Part shown: positions 22,380 to 35,278 of the stretch, piece by piece
Layout: each line of letters opens with the position of its first letter
How positions within the stretch are numbered: the first letter of the stretch is position 1
From: Stichopus chloronotus
Lineage: Eukaryota > Echinodermata > Holothuroidea > Aspidochirotida > Stichopodidae
NCBI GenBank assembly: GCA_021234535.1
Contig: CM037838.1
Coordinates: forward strand, 31,969,969 to 32,033,968
Direction: 5' to 3'
Length of the DNA: 64,000 bases
The notes under the pieces: generated by a model
Database searches by the model: none
What the model was told of the DNA's origin: nothing
What the model saw: only the letters and a program-made list of their open reading frames with translations
Program-made: the position numbers and the translations under genes

Positions 22380-24690
22380 ATCACAAGAAGAAAAATAGTT
22401 CAATATAAGGAAGACATCGCAGAATTAAATATGACCTAACTTGAAAACAAGTTCTATTGACATCAAAAGGCTGCCACACATGTATGTCAGTTGATTGCTA
22501 AGAAAGCTGCATGTATTAAGTGAGTGGGGGGTTGGTCAACTTATACTGGTACTTCTCCCATTTCAAACACCTTTAGATGATGTCATATGCTGTTCACCAG
22601 AAGTGAATCATGCAGAAGGCAGTGCAAAATGAACCTATTCGTCCTCGTCTGATTCAGCCTACACACCAACTAAATGACAAAATGAATCATATGAAGGGGA
22701 AAGTATAGACTGCAAGAGGGGCAGGAGCTTGATTTGATATACATGATACAGGAAAAAATACATACCTTGTTATTGATAAAAAAAAAAATTGTGTGAAAGT
22801 TTCCAGGATACTTTGCATGTCCAAAAACAAAGTGAGGTATGATAGAGATAATAGAGATACATAATCATATGTTTCATTACATATTAAAATGAATAGATTT
22901 CACAAAAATCACGAGTAAAAAGTAACAAATAAACAACAATAAAGGCAATTAATAAATGGAATATTGAAAGACCAAACAATAATTATTACAATCTTTTTGG
23001 CTAAAAATTTCAGTTATTACTTGATTTGTAGATACAAGTGATTAAGAATTGTACCACTAATTTGGTTAGATAAAAATTAAAATGGAGTACTGCAATCCAT
23101 TATTGAACAAACAGTTGAAGAAGAAATATCTATGATTATCCCTAAAGATTTAATATTCACAATAAATACACCTGCAATCAAAATAGAACGATTTATATGT
23201 TACCATTACCAGCAAACAAAACAAAAGAACAATGCAATCAATTACAAGAATCTTACACTGAATTATTATTTGAAATGTAGAGAAGATTGATAGTGTGTTT
23301 GCTGACAAATGCCAGCAAATAAACATTGTCCACAAGATATGGAAATACCATGTGTTTTTGGTCACAATAATGTTGAATGTAAAATGGAGATGCAAACAGC
23401 GTCAAAGGCATACCACACTAGAGACATTCCCCATGTAATGAATGAAGATAGGACTCACATTCACTATATACATTGAAAGAATTAATGAGTGACAAATAGG
23501 ATAAAACAAAAGAAATAAAAGAACACAGTAGATGTTGAACATTTCCCAATTCTGGGAAAAGCTCTCCATGAATGCATAGGTAAGGTCAACTAAGAAAGAC
23601 AATATTACTACTGTACCTTTGCTTATAAAATATATCATGTGTGGTAGATACATCCTGTAAACTGTCACCTCACCAAAATGAATAAGAGGCATGGATATAT
23701 GACCAGGATGGAATGGCAAATGGAGGAAGGGACACAGTGCTGGAATGGCAAATGTGATGAGAGAACAAGGCTGGTGTTAAAGGAGTATAGGTAGTTTTCA
23801 CATACATTATCCATAACCCTTTGCTCTTTCTTTCTCCAATTCGAGTATGCAAGCATACATAATAAGCATATCTTCTACATATATAAGCATATACAATAAG
23901 CATATCTTCAACAGCTTTGTGTTAAATAATGATCTTCACAAATTCTGACAGAGAGTGTCTTTTATTTTTTGTCATCTCGATGTCTCCTACATAATATTCT
24001 TGAGTTTGTGCTTTATGCCTCCCCCTTAGAAGGAGTGTTGTTTGTTGAAGGTCACCAGTGTTTACCAGCAGAGGTAAGGTTGACTGAGAGAGAACAAATG
24101 GGTATAGTAACTCTCTCTGTAACTGAGTGTGTAACATTATATATCACACACTGCACTGCACCATTCATTGACAAACATTACTACTTTCCTACACATCACA
24201 TCTCTGGTCTCAAAAATATTTTGGCAAAATGATGCTTATATGAAATTAAAGACAGTGATGAGACATATCTGACAATATTCAAGATTCATCAATTGAAAGC
24301 TCCTTCTTTGACTAAGAAGAATGTCTCAACAACACAACATCAGCAAAATCTAGTATCAATTCAAGAGATCATTATCTGAAAAAATGAACTAACTCAAAAC
24401 CTACATGAACTACATGAGTCTACATGAGTCTACATGAACTGATCATTTGTTTACTGCTGTTCTGTTGCTTATGATATTACCAGGGAAAACAAGCTGATCA
24501 AAGGATACATCTGTTTACCAGGAACTTCCTCCCAGTGATGGCATTTATCAGATTACACAGTTGGAGTGACCTTAAAATGCAATTGACACTTCTCTTCCTC
24601 AATATTAGAGGCATAAACCACAGTCAAATATGCTTCAACGGCCAGTTACACGTGGAAAGAGGACCAACAATCTCTTTTTCCTTCACCTCA
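22380..24690. other. Non-coding stretch
   Basis: No gene is recognised. Frames are short on both strands. A short 12 bp repeat (CTACATGAACTA / CTACATGAGT) lies at 24405-24440. Confidence 0.5.
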
Positions 24691-24696
24691 GTAGTG

Positions 24697-25354
24697 TTAA
24701 AGTGATTGCATATGGAAAAACAAGAAGGATAAGATTGTACTTGTGTTTTTCTTACACTTAAATGTACATGTGAGGTTGCTCATGGATGAAAATAGGTCAC
24801 TCAATGAACAAACATGATAGAAACCACTCTAACAAGCAATGGAAACTGCGCAAAAACAGTAACAAATGGAAATTATATTTGAATATTAACAGTTATTATA
24901 AGCATCTATATGATGAATATGCAAGAGTACAAGTCTCACTGGTGTATCAAAAACATACTACTCAAGTCGTCATTCCTTGATCGATATCTGGAATTGTAGT
25001 ATTGAGTGAAATGAAGCACTGTATTACCATATGCCCTACAAACTGGTCATTTCTTAACAGCATCAGTGATCAGCTGTTTTGACCAACTGAATATTCATTA
25101 CAAGTTTTCTTCCAATTGGCTTGTTAAAAGAAGCGGATGATTAAGTTGAATGAATACCGTCAACCACTACATTATCATATTTTATTATCTGTGTCCTTAC
25201 GTTAGAAGCATTTGTATTCATATGGCAAAATTCATCACCTGAAACCTACTGTATCTCACAAAATGTTTGAATGGTGCAATAAAATGGCATACTAAACTTT
25301 GGGATACGAAATTTTAATGTTTCTACTTGTTGCCTATGTACCCAATCACTTTAT
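24697..25354 (-). mobile_element. TTAA-bounded MITE, copy 1
   Basis: The left border is TTAA|AGTGATTGC (24697) and the right border CAATCACT|TTAT (25351-25354), where TTAT looks like a decayed TTAA. The interior is the reverse complement of the copy at 34303-34950, for example the ACTGAATATTCA and CCAATTGGCTTG phrases. TTAA target duplication is typical of piggyBac and Kolobok transposons. No transposase is encoded. Confidence 0.7.
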
Positions 25355-26080
25355 GGTACTACTTTACATCAGTAGTCACACGTAACAAGAAACTATAAGA
25401 TTGTAATGTTGGAAGTATTAAGTGTACAAATCAACATTTTTCATCCAGGTTTTATCAAACCAAGACCCAAACCAATATTTCATTGCACAATAATTAACTG
25501 TCACATTGATATTTCAACCTCTACATCAATTGCTATATTCCTCTTCTTCTCTGGTTGTTTACATTTATCCAATCTTTCAACTATTACTGTTGCAACAGGT
25601 GGGTTTTTGTTTTTCTCCCACTTAGGATTGACCACCAAAAGGTAGATTTTATTTTTTTTTGTTTTGTATAACCAAGATGTAACCAGTGAGGTGTCTCTCC
25701 CAAATGATCTGTAGGTAATTACTTCAGTACTTCTCTTCTTATATACAAGAATAATTTTCCAAAGTATCTTCCTGCATAGGTAAAAGCAATAACAAACATG
25801 GCACTAACATAGACTATTGACTGGAGAGGTTTGTATATTCTTGAGCTTAATGTTTCTGATCACCTTCAAGTGCAGGTTACTAAATAACAATTAAAACTAC
25901 AGTAAAATTGGCTTTCTTGGATGCTGTTCAAAATAATCTGATACATTTGTGTAAGGATGGGTACGAGTCTTTACAAATCACAGCTGCTGTACCTTTGGCT
26001 CATTTTTAAACTCTTCACCAAAACACAAACAAACACAAACTCAAATCAGTCACTGTATCTGTGTATTAAAAGCTCAACCC
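25355..26080. other. Non-coding stretch
   Basis: No gene is recognised. The 79-codon frame at 25406-25645 has no family resemblance. Confidence 0.5.
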
Positions 26081-26084
26081 AAGT

Positions 26085-26655
26085 GACAAACCATCACAAC
26101 CCTGGTGACCAATCATCACAACCCTGGTGACCAATCCTCAATCCCAGTGACTAATTACCACACCCTGGTGACCAATCATCACAACCCTGGCAAACCAATC
26201 ATCGCAACCCTAGTGAACCAATCATTACCACCCTAGTGACCAATCATAACAACCCTGATGACCAATCATCACAACTCTGGTGACCAATTACCACACCCTG
26301 GTGACCAATCATCACAACCCTGGCAAACCAATCATCGCAACCCTAGGGACCAACCATCACCACCCAAGTGACCAATCATAACAACCCTGGTGACCAACCA
26401 TCACAACCCTGGTGACCAATCATCACAACCCTGGCAACCCAATCAAGGCAACCCTAGTGACCAACCATCACCACCCTAGTGACCAATCATAACAACCCTG
26501 GTGACCAATCATCACAACCCTGGCAAACCAATCATCACAACCCTAGTGAACCAATCATCACCACCCTAGTGACCAATCACTACACCCTGGTGACCAATCA
26601 TCACAACCACAGTGACCTATCATCACAACAAAAGTGAACCAATCACCAGATGAAA
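26085..26655 (+). repeat. ACCAATCATCACAACCCTGGTG minisatellite (about 22 bp)
   Basis: About 26 degenerate units of 'CCCTGGTGACCAATCATCACAA' are arrayed head to tail. Subtypes (ATTACCACACC, CTGGCAAACC, ATCATCGC, CCTAGTG) recur in the same order about 130 bp apart (26150 and 26280 onward, then a third round). That shows amplification of a six-unit block. Every unit contains CCAAT. A TGACCTTTGACCTCC fragment follows at 26878. Confidence 0.93.
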
Positions 26656-26659
26656 AGTT

Positions 26660-29600
26660 TGTTTTCAAACGTATACCAAAAAGGATAACCAGAACTCACA
26701 AATGCATTGTGGTTTTTGATGATCCGATATGAACATTTTTTCTGAATCTGACATTACAGCATTAGTATGTGTCACATTAAGCTGCCTATATTTTTTATGA
26801 AATATGAGATCTGTGCAACTTCCTTTCTTGAGATCATGTTTACAAGGTTTTAACAATTATACCCTTGTTGACACTGAATGACCTTTGACCTCCATTAAAG
26901 ACCAAATAACAGCACATATATGTTAAAAATAGGCAAATACTGTAAAATAATACCTACCTTGTATGATCACTGTTAATAACCATTGAACACACAGAAAATT
27001 AAAGGCTGATGGGCAGTAAGGTGATCTACAAGAAGTGAGTTTGTTTGGGATAAATTTGTTGCACAGTGGGGACTTTGTTGCGGGGTGCAGTGGTGATGAC
27101 TGGTTCCAGTAAAAATTGAATTATTCCATTCTGGAAGTCCATGTAGTTTACGATTGATTTACACATCTATCTTGTGGTTATTCTTGAGTTACTTGTAACA
27201 GTATATGCCTAGCTCTCTTCTATTAGGTATACAGTTATAACTATGCACTACCCCATCACAAACAATTGTGCTGTGTGCAGAAAGCATGAAAAAGATTGAA
27301 AAGTGCAAAGAACATGAAACAATCCAATTTGTGTCTAAGAATAACAAGCACACTGTATCATAGCATGAACATTTGTTTTAACAAATCAAAACATGCAAAT
27401 AGTTGTTTCCTATCAAAATTCTAAAGAAGTGCGGACAATATGAAGATGCTCGAATCTTTTCAATGGTCGACTAAATTCTATGGCAATACCTTTATGTCTA
27501 TTGTGCATGAATGAAAGAACAAAAAAGTGCTAGTTTCTATGAGATAACAACCAGGAACAAGTAGTCCCTATTTCTTATAACTAATAGATTGCTTATGACT
27601 GCCAAAACAAACGAGAGCTTTTTGAACTCATGAAAGTTCTGTTCCACAAATGTTGCGGACAAAAGTTGAATACACTGTAAATACTAACATTTATTAAAAT
27701 CATAAAATTTATCAATATAATCCTTTAAAACTTTATCACGTTCACAAATTTGGAGTGATGTTTACTATTTTAGGGTTTATGTAGGGTTTTTTTTGACACA
27801 TTACATGCAATGTAGTCTGAACTATACCAATTTATTATCTGCACTTGAAAACTTTACTTGACCTCTTCTCAATCACTTCTCTGATCTGTCAGTCACCTGA
27901 CTGCTGCCGTCCTCCTAAATAGACCTTGGAAGGGAGGTCATTATGTACAACTGAATATACACACATGCAAGTTTTAGGGTAATGAATATTAAAATTTCAC
28001 AAGTGTCATCCAATCAGAATGGACATGCTGTACCACTTCACTTCACTGAATGGTATTTTCAACAAAGGGGTGGGAGATGTATGCAATTGAGTGCTGTGCA
28101 ATATTTATAATTAATATGGGCATGTACTCCAAAAGTTTGACAGCATAATGCATGTGTTTGATTTTCCATTTGTCATTTATCTAGTGAACAGTTTTCAATT
28201 TGCTTTCGAAACAATCCTTAAGTTGCATACACCCCCACACCCCCTACTATGGTCAGTTCCACTACAAACTTGAAAGGATCATTGTCATTGGTTCTCATTT
28301 TTGCTTCTAATTCTGTAGTGAAAAATCAATGCTGTTTCTGAATAAGTGTGAATACATAACCAGCTCATCCAGGGGCAGAGAACCATAATTCCTGAGAGAG
28401 AATATAGGTATGAGAAACTTTATGTATGCTATACAGGTGATCGGACCCTACACGGTGGTCTACGGTTAATGTTGAGTATTTCAACCGAGAGACTACAAAG
28501 CCATGGGATTGTTTGGTAAAAGACACAAGTAACATCTAAAATTGTTTCCATGTTTTGACAGAGTTTTTTAAATCACTATTCCAATTAAAAGGGATAATAA
28601 AACATACATGACTTTAAAACAGGATTCCAAACACTTTGAGGAAGAGCTAAGATGAAAGTCTGATGGCTTTTATTGTGAACTGGATACATCAGCAGCGCTG
28701 AATCGGAGATTTTTAAAAAAAAAAAAACATGTCAACCTAGTACTAACAGACAAAAGGATAAACCTTAATAATCATTAAGGACAACAATATCCACAAATGA
28801 AATACAATCTTAGCCAAATGCATTTACCAACACAGAGGTAGGTTCTGAATAAATTAAGCATTGCATTGTGGCTTAATGTGAACATGAATCTTTTGACGCA
28901 TTTGGTACGAAAGAGATCATGTGGTGTTTGTCATGTACGATGCCATACATAGGTTAAAGGTAATGTAGCATCAAGGGTCGAGGATAGGTCCGATTTCCTG
29001 AGAATTTCATGTTTCAATGCTTCTTATAGTGAACCATTCTGACAATGAAGAAATACATGGATTAAGAATGTGGCCCTTCAGTTTTTACTCCATTTTGAGT
29101 ACTTCCCAGTTTAAACTCCATTTTCCTAGAAACAGCTAAGGTAACTCTAAAGATGAGTATTCACTGCTCTGTCAGTGTTCTTGGACTCAGCTTGGAATCG
29201 TTTGTCTTCTGTGGCTCTTCCAAAAGGACTAGAATGTCTGCTTGATTTGGTAAGCCAACCTGAAAGATTCACAGAAGTGGATGTACATCAGAAGTAGGTA
29301 TAACACCTCGTGTAAGATTAAACATAAACCAGCTGTACATGGGGAGCTGTCTATGGAATTAAATATGAAATAGTTAAGGCCTACTAAATTTAAGATACAG
29401 TACTGCATCGTACGTGTGAGATGTAGGTATGTGTGGGTAAATTTAACAAGCATGAAATGATCAGTTTACTTAGTCATGCGTTAATTGTATACATGCATTG
29501 CAAATACTGTTGGTAAATATTAACAAAGATGTCAGATGTGACCTTAATGAACAGCAGCATTATAAGTGTTATGTAAATGTATGGTACAAAACCAGCAACA

Positions 29601-31205
29601 ACATTAATTAAGAAAGAACAGTACAACACTACGTACTGTAGTTATGTTAATAGTTCAAATCTGTGTCATCAGACACTGTGTGGTATACCGACTGTACAGT
29701 TTATGTACAGTACAGACTCCCACAGATATGAAAGAATGTTTGTACTAAACCAAGTGCATAACTACAGAAATACAGAATAACATTACATAAAATATTAACA
29801 GTACTGTGAATCTGAAGTGTACAGAAATGACTATCTACAGTATTGCAATAATGACATATATTGAAATAAGAAAGATACGATGAACTCCACACCAACTTTA
29901 ATAGTGTACCTATTCAATGTAATAGTGGCTCTATGAACACTACTTCAGGGCAGCTGTTGAAGAGTAAATTTTCTATGTGTGAGCACAGGAATCAGTTATG
30001 CAATAATACACAGTATGCAATTACTAGGAAAATAACATTGAAGTGCACACAGGCAAATATATAGTAATAAGTCTTCTTTCTTGCAGGATTTTTTCCGAAG
30101 GGATGCTACAATTACAGTGATACGTCAGTACAAGGTCACTGAATATTATTAAAAACACATTTAAAGTCTACGTGAGAACAAACACATAATCAAACAGTCA
30201 TAGGCAACATGCATTGCATTGCCTTCATTCTGTGCCCATCGACTACAGTATACTATACACTAGTTACTTGTAATCCTTGCTTTAACAACCTCCCCCACTA
30301 CTTAACATGAAAAATATTGCAAGACATAGCATTTTGTACAGTATATATTGGTTAAATTAGCAAAGATTAAATGATTACATGCATGAAGTCAGATTTATAT
30401 TTCACAAAAACACACTGGTATAAAAATCTGTGGGTTGCTTAATATCTTAATTTCTGTACCCTTAAAAATACGATAATAGGTGCAATAATTTTTGAACTTA
30501 TACGTTTCAAATTTCATCTTGTATGGATTTAACTTGCATGAATTTGTATTTTGAAAGCCTGTTATGACTGAATGGGTGTAGGCAGCTCTACAGTCATGTA
30601 GCTACCGTACACAGATGACTAAACCTAAATTTTAACAGCTCAAGGCATGACATGTGTTGTAGCATGCCTGTGTTAGGCCCTCTGATATATGATTGAATGA
30701 ACTGTAATGAACATGCATGCTTTCCAGCAGAAGAAAAGAGCAGCTCTTGAGAAAACATGGAAACAGTTTTGAAAAAAAAAGAATTGAATGCTGATAGGTT
30801 TTTGACTTAACATCTCTACAAAAATGTTTTGAATTATCCTCAATGGCAAAGCAAATTAAAGAGTATGTATGGAGATATGAGCTGCATCAACAGTGCAGAT
30901 ACTGTAAATGATATAGTGCATACTCTTACAAAGCTGCAGAAAAAAAAAAGAAGTGCATTGTATACTGCCAAACATTTATTTGAGGTACTGTACAGTACTG
31001 AATAAGCAAGACCCCAGGTATCACATTTCACTCACTAAACTGTAACCTTCTGCAGGTGATATGTTTGTGTAATTGTTTTGGTTCAATACATTCTCTAAAT
31101 ATTACCTACAGTATACCTCTAGCCTGTAGTATAAATCTGGTCTTAATACTGGATGAGTGTTTTGTAAAATCCCCACAACTTACTGGCATGGGTATTCACA
31201 AGTGA
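26660..31205. other. Long non-coding stretch
   Basis: I see no gene, RNA gene or clear element in this 4.5 kb. A short TGACCTTTGACCTCC fragment lies at 26865-26940. TACAGTA/TACTGTA words are frequent from about 29390 onward. It is probably intronic or intergenic. Confidence 0.5.
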
Positions 31206-31206
31206 C

Positions 31207-31681
31207 TATACTTACCCCTTGCTCACACTATCAAATAGACTAGCTACAGTAGCTCAATATGGCGCGCGAAAAGGGCCAAATATGATGATGATATTATTTG
31301 ATATGTTGTTATACCAAAAACATATGTCACTATACTATACAGGAGGAGGACGAGACTCCCTGTGGAACTGATCTCCCTCCTGGGCGTGAAATTTAAATTC
31401 TAACTAAAAAATCGGAAAGGCGAGCAGAATTAATAGAAAAAGACAAGAACCTGTAGTAAACAACTAAAGAATAAACAAGAATATTCAAGTGTTTTAATTT
31501 TGGAAGGTTTCCAACATCTTTTCCAAGAGAAAAAAGCTGCCGATGCGAAACCATGTGTGAGCTTGCCACGCGAAAGTCTAAAGAGGCAGAGCTGGCGGAT
31601 ATAGGGTTCGGTGCAAGAATGGTTTCGGGAAAGCTTTGAGCTAGCTTGTCTATTTGATAGTGTGAGCAAGGGGTAAGTATA
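31207..31681. mobile_element. 475 bp MITE with 38 bp terminal inverted repeats
   Basis: TATACTTACCCCTTGCTCAC... (31207-31244) is repeated in reverse complement at 31644-31681, with a single mismatch over about 38 bases. The flanks and termini are TATA-like, so the target duplication could be TA or a three-base T(A/T)A. The frames inside (103 and 79 codons, minus strand) have no recognisable domain. It is non-autonomous and the superfamily is uncertain. Confidence 0.85.
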
Positions 31682-31774
31682 TATCTATGATGTGAATTGT
31701 ACAACTTGCAAGCTACTGGATGACCATCCGTCTTACAAAAAATACCTTTTTTCTCTGAACATCATACCATTTCA

Positions 31775-32470
31775 CTTCACCCCTCCCTCTGGTCTTGGTA
31801 CACTGATCTCCTCTGCCCCTGGTGCCCTCTACTCAGTTTATCCCTTCCCTCTGTCTTGGTACATTGACCTCTGGTTCTGGTATGTTCTGCTAAGTTCATT
31901 CCCTCCCTCTGGTCTTGGTACACTTACCTTAGTTCCTGGTACCCTCTACTCAGTTTACTCCCTCTCTCTGGACTTTGTAAACTGACCTCTGCTCCTGCTA
32001 CCCTCTACTCAGTTCACCCTCTCCCTCTGGTCCTGGTGCACTGACCTCTCCTACTTGTACCCTCTACTCATTTCACCCCACCCTCTGGTCTTGGCATTCT
32101 GACCTCTGCTCCAGGTAAGTTCTAGTAAGTTCATCCCCTTTTCTGGTCTTGGGTACACTGATCTCTGCTCCTGTTACCCTTTACTCAGTTCACCCCCTCC
32201 CTCTGCTCCTGGTAAACTGACCTCTGCTCCTGCTACCCTTTACTCATCTCACCCCTCCCTCTGGTCCTGGTAAACTGACGTCTACTCCTGGTGCTCTCTA
32301 CTCAGTTCACCCCTCCCTCTGGGCTTGGTACACTGACCTCTGCTCCAGGCATGTTCTACTAAGTTCATCCCCTCTCTCTGGTTTTGGTACACTGACCTCT
32401 GATCCTGGTATCCTACAGTATACTCAGTTCACCCCCTAGGTCTAGTCTTGATACACTGAACTCTACTCCC
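31775..32470 (+). repeat. 59 bp minisatellite, about 12 copies
   Basis: Units of 'CTCTGGTCTTGGTACACTGACCTCTGCTCCTGGTACCCTCTACTCAGTTCACCCC' recur at a spacing of 58-60 bp. The GTACACTGACC-type phrase occurs at about 31797, 31857, 31917, 31976, 32035, 32093, 32152, 32211, 32270, 32328, 32387 and 32450. Copies are clearly diverged, so the array is older than the one at 2884. Confidence 0.92.
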
Positions 32471-32919
32471 TTCTCCCAAAATAACTAGCTCAAAATAGAA
32501 GCTAGTTACAATGCACAAATTTCGTTACTTCTGTAATACTTATCTTGGTCAATTCATTGGTACTGTACTCATATTCATTCAGTATGTTCAAAGTTTCTTC
32601 ATCCCTTTTGAGCACACTTTCAAATGACTGAGATGAGAGTCTATGTTCCTGACTTGTACTGTATGTTACAGCTATGTCTATGGTTACAATGGACATCTTA
32701 TACTGCATACAGTTAAGAATGCAAGAACAACATGTCAGACAGCACCATCATGGAGCTACAGTATACTGTGTGTAATAGATAGAGACACCATCCACTGGAT
32801 GGATGATGTTCACTAGCAGCCAGCCACCATGATGCCATCCACCATATAAGAATAAACCTTCCTGACCTGAATCAATACTGACTAAACAGTACTGTGAAAT
32901 GTGATCATCCAAAACTCAC

Positions 32920-33147
32920 CTTCACATTTGAACTCTGAGCCTCAAAATAACATAGCAGATGAACTACCCATTGAAAACCCATCACCATTATCCAAGGGTG
33001 TGGCTAACATCTCTGGTTCACGTTCTGTGGGGGTCACTGAAAAAGGAGGGGGCCTTACTGCAGGCCTATCAGGTTCCTTTTTATGGGGACCCCGACCAAG
33101 GAAAGCGGAGAGGTCCATGTTGTTAGACTTGGTTATATTTTGCAGAC
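32920..33147 (-). CDS. Candidate exon of an unnamed host gene
   Basis: On the minus strand a pyrimidine-rich tract ending TTTAATGTCAG precedes an open stretch from 33147. It encodes about 68 residues: ...MDLSAFLGRGPHKKEPDRPA..., then a Pro/Glu/Ser-rich segment ending SMGSSSAMLF, with a stop at 32944-32942. A strong donor (GAAG|GTGAGT) follows at 32920, only about 20 bases after the stop. The exon may therefore be coding-terminal with a spliced 3' UTR, or the stop may mark decay. Composition and codon use look coding, unlike the surrounding frames. I cannot name the protein. It lies on the same strand as the candidates at 36391 and 52886, so they could belong to one gene. Confidence 0.4.
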
Positions 33148-33419
33148 CTGACATTAAAAGAGATGAGGAAAGATGTGGAAACAATGATTCAAAAAGCAAA
33201 GATGAAAAATGTGAAATAAAATGAAACAAGGCCAAGCAATTAATGTCATTATTTCCTTCATCTGTGTAATGCCTCTGTTGAGGAATATCACGACTGAATG
33301 AACATGCTTCATCTGCTGAGAAAAAAAAAACCTGTTGCCTTGTCTGGTGAAAGGATTTATCAGAATGGCTTGGAGTTAACATTTCCCAGACCATGGTAGC
33401 CCCCATAACAGACATGTAT

Positions 33420-34300
33420 TAGGCATGCATAAGCTCAGACTACATTCGTAATACCAACGAACTATCGCTTGGATTTTGACTCAGTTTGTGTACAAATTGT
33501 AAGCTATTAAAGGTTGTCTGATATGCTTCTAGAAGAGCGCACCCTTCATTCGAAAGTTTCAAAGTAGAACCCTGAGCAAAAATCCTTTTTTATATCTTTA
33601 ACCATTTTTGAGATACGACTTTTCAAAGTTTGAGAAAAATGCAAAGCAGATGACGTGGAGTGATGCAAAGTGTCAGTATTTCTTTTTGTTAAGCCTACAT
33701 ACTATGCCTCTTTCTTACTAAGTTACGGAGTTTCACATTGGTAAGTGATATCCAGGAGAAAAAATTCATGCTTCCAAAATAAAATCCTCTGGGCATATGA
33801 AATTCTCAAATGTCCTTGAAATAAAGGTTACATAAACAAAGGATTAACATAAGGCATATCATAGGAGTCCATCTCTTGATCTCACAAAATGACATACTTA
33901 GCCAAAGCTCTTATTCATGATACAGCTGCAAAACACTAATGTTCCTGTAAATTGGTCAATCATTGACATATTTTGATGGAATTTATGGCTATCTTTAATA
34001 TTTTCAATGCTAAATGCACCCAATACTACAAAATGTTATTTTAATGTCACACGACCTTTAAAATTCATGCAGTCTAACATAATCAATTACACTCAGTAGC
34101 ACTCAATGCTTCTTTCTCTTAGGCTATGATTATTCATGCTCATTTGAGCCAAACATCAGACGTTAAGAAAGAGTCATAAATACAGTATGAAGACCTTTGA
34201 TCTTAGATGACACAAATCTCTAATTGTTCGCAGATGTGTATGTTTACAGGCCTACTGTATGTTAAATGGCCATACCTATTGTACCAACATCTGCTAAGAA
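33420..34300. other. Non-coding stretch
   Basis: No gene or clear repeat is seen. Confidence 0.5.
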
Positions 34301-34302
34301 GG

Positions 34303-34950
34303 TTAAAGTGATTGTGTGCGAAGGCAAAAAGGAAAAACATTGAAATTTTTTAATTACACCATTCAGACAATCTGGGAGAATAAATAGGTTTCAGTAGGTT
34401 AATTTTGCCATATGATTTCAAATTCTTCTAACATATCGACAAAAAGTGTAGAATACGATAATGTAGTGGCTGACAGTTTGCTTTCAAATCAAAGGTGTGC
34501 TTCTTTGAGCAAGCCAATGAGAAGTATACTAGTATTGAATATTCAGTTAACAACTCAGGATCACTGACGCTGCGGGCAAGGTTGTGTTCAGTTCGTAGGT
34601 TATTTGTAAATACAGTGTTTCCTTTCAGCAAATACTACAATTCCCCATACCTACCAAGGAGCAGAGACTTGAGTAGTATGTTTTTGAAACACTAGTGAGA
34701 CCTGTACTGTTGCATATCCATTATGTAGGCGGTTACAGAAAGAACCGTTAATTTTCAAATATGATTTCTGTCTTTTACTGTCTTTATGCCAATCCCATTG
34801 CTTTTCGAAGTAGTTACTGTCATTTTCCTTCGTTGAAACACATAGTCCGTTCATGTACAACCTCTCGTGTACATTTACAAGTAAAGATGAAGTTAAAATC
34901 AACCATAATCTTATCTTTTTGGTTTTTCAGTACACACGCAATCACTTTAA
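34303..34950 (+). mobile_element. TTAA-bounded MITE, copy 2 (best preserved)
   Basis: TTAA|AGTGATTGTGTGCG at 34303 faces CGCAATCACT|TTAA ending at 34950. The terminal inverted repeat is AGTGATTG(T/C)GTGTG-like, with exact TTAA on both sides. The core is 640 bp (34307-34946). It shares its interior with 24697-25354 (reverse), 41055-41565 and 58928-59523. No transposase frame is present. Known superfamilies with TTAA targets are piggyBac and Kolobok; the AG-start ends fit Kolobok better than the CCC-start of piggyBac. Confidence 0.85.
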
Positions 34951-35278
34951 GAACATGGTTGATTTTATGATGTGTTGCATTTGCACATACTTTTGATTTA
35001 CATAGTAAATGTACATGCCAATAAACAGAGATTGTCTCCTAAAAATATTGCATTTGGGATACACCGACTTAAGTTCTGTAACTACTGGAACTGGCAGAAT
35101 TGGAAAGGGCAAAAGTCAGACCATCAATACTAATACTACTGTATAGCAGCATCTACTGTAACAATTTAAGTTTCTTTGAATGAAACAATGTCCAAATTAC
35201 GGTACAATGCAAAATGCTGTGGACCATGCACATGCAATACTACGTATAGTGTAAACAAAATTCCTTACTTTTCAAAAC

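Noticed and set aside
29796..29810. ACAGTACTGTGA resembles the 5' part of miR-101
   Set aside because: The same word recurs throughout the right part of the window as TACAGTAC-type sequence, and there is no flanking precursor hairpin.
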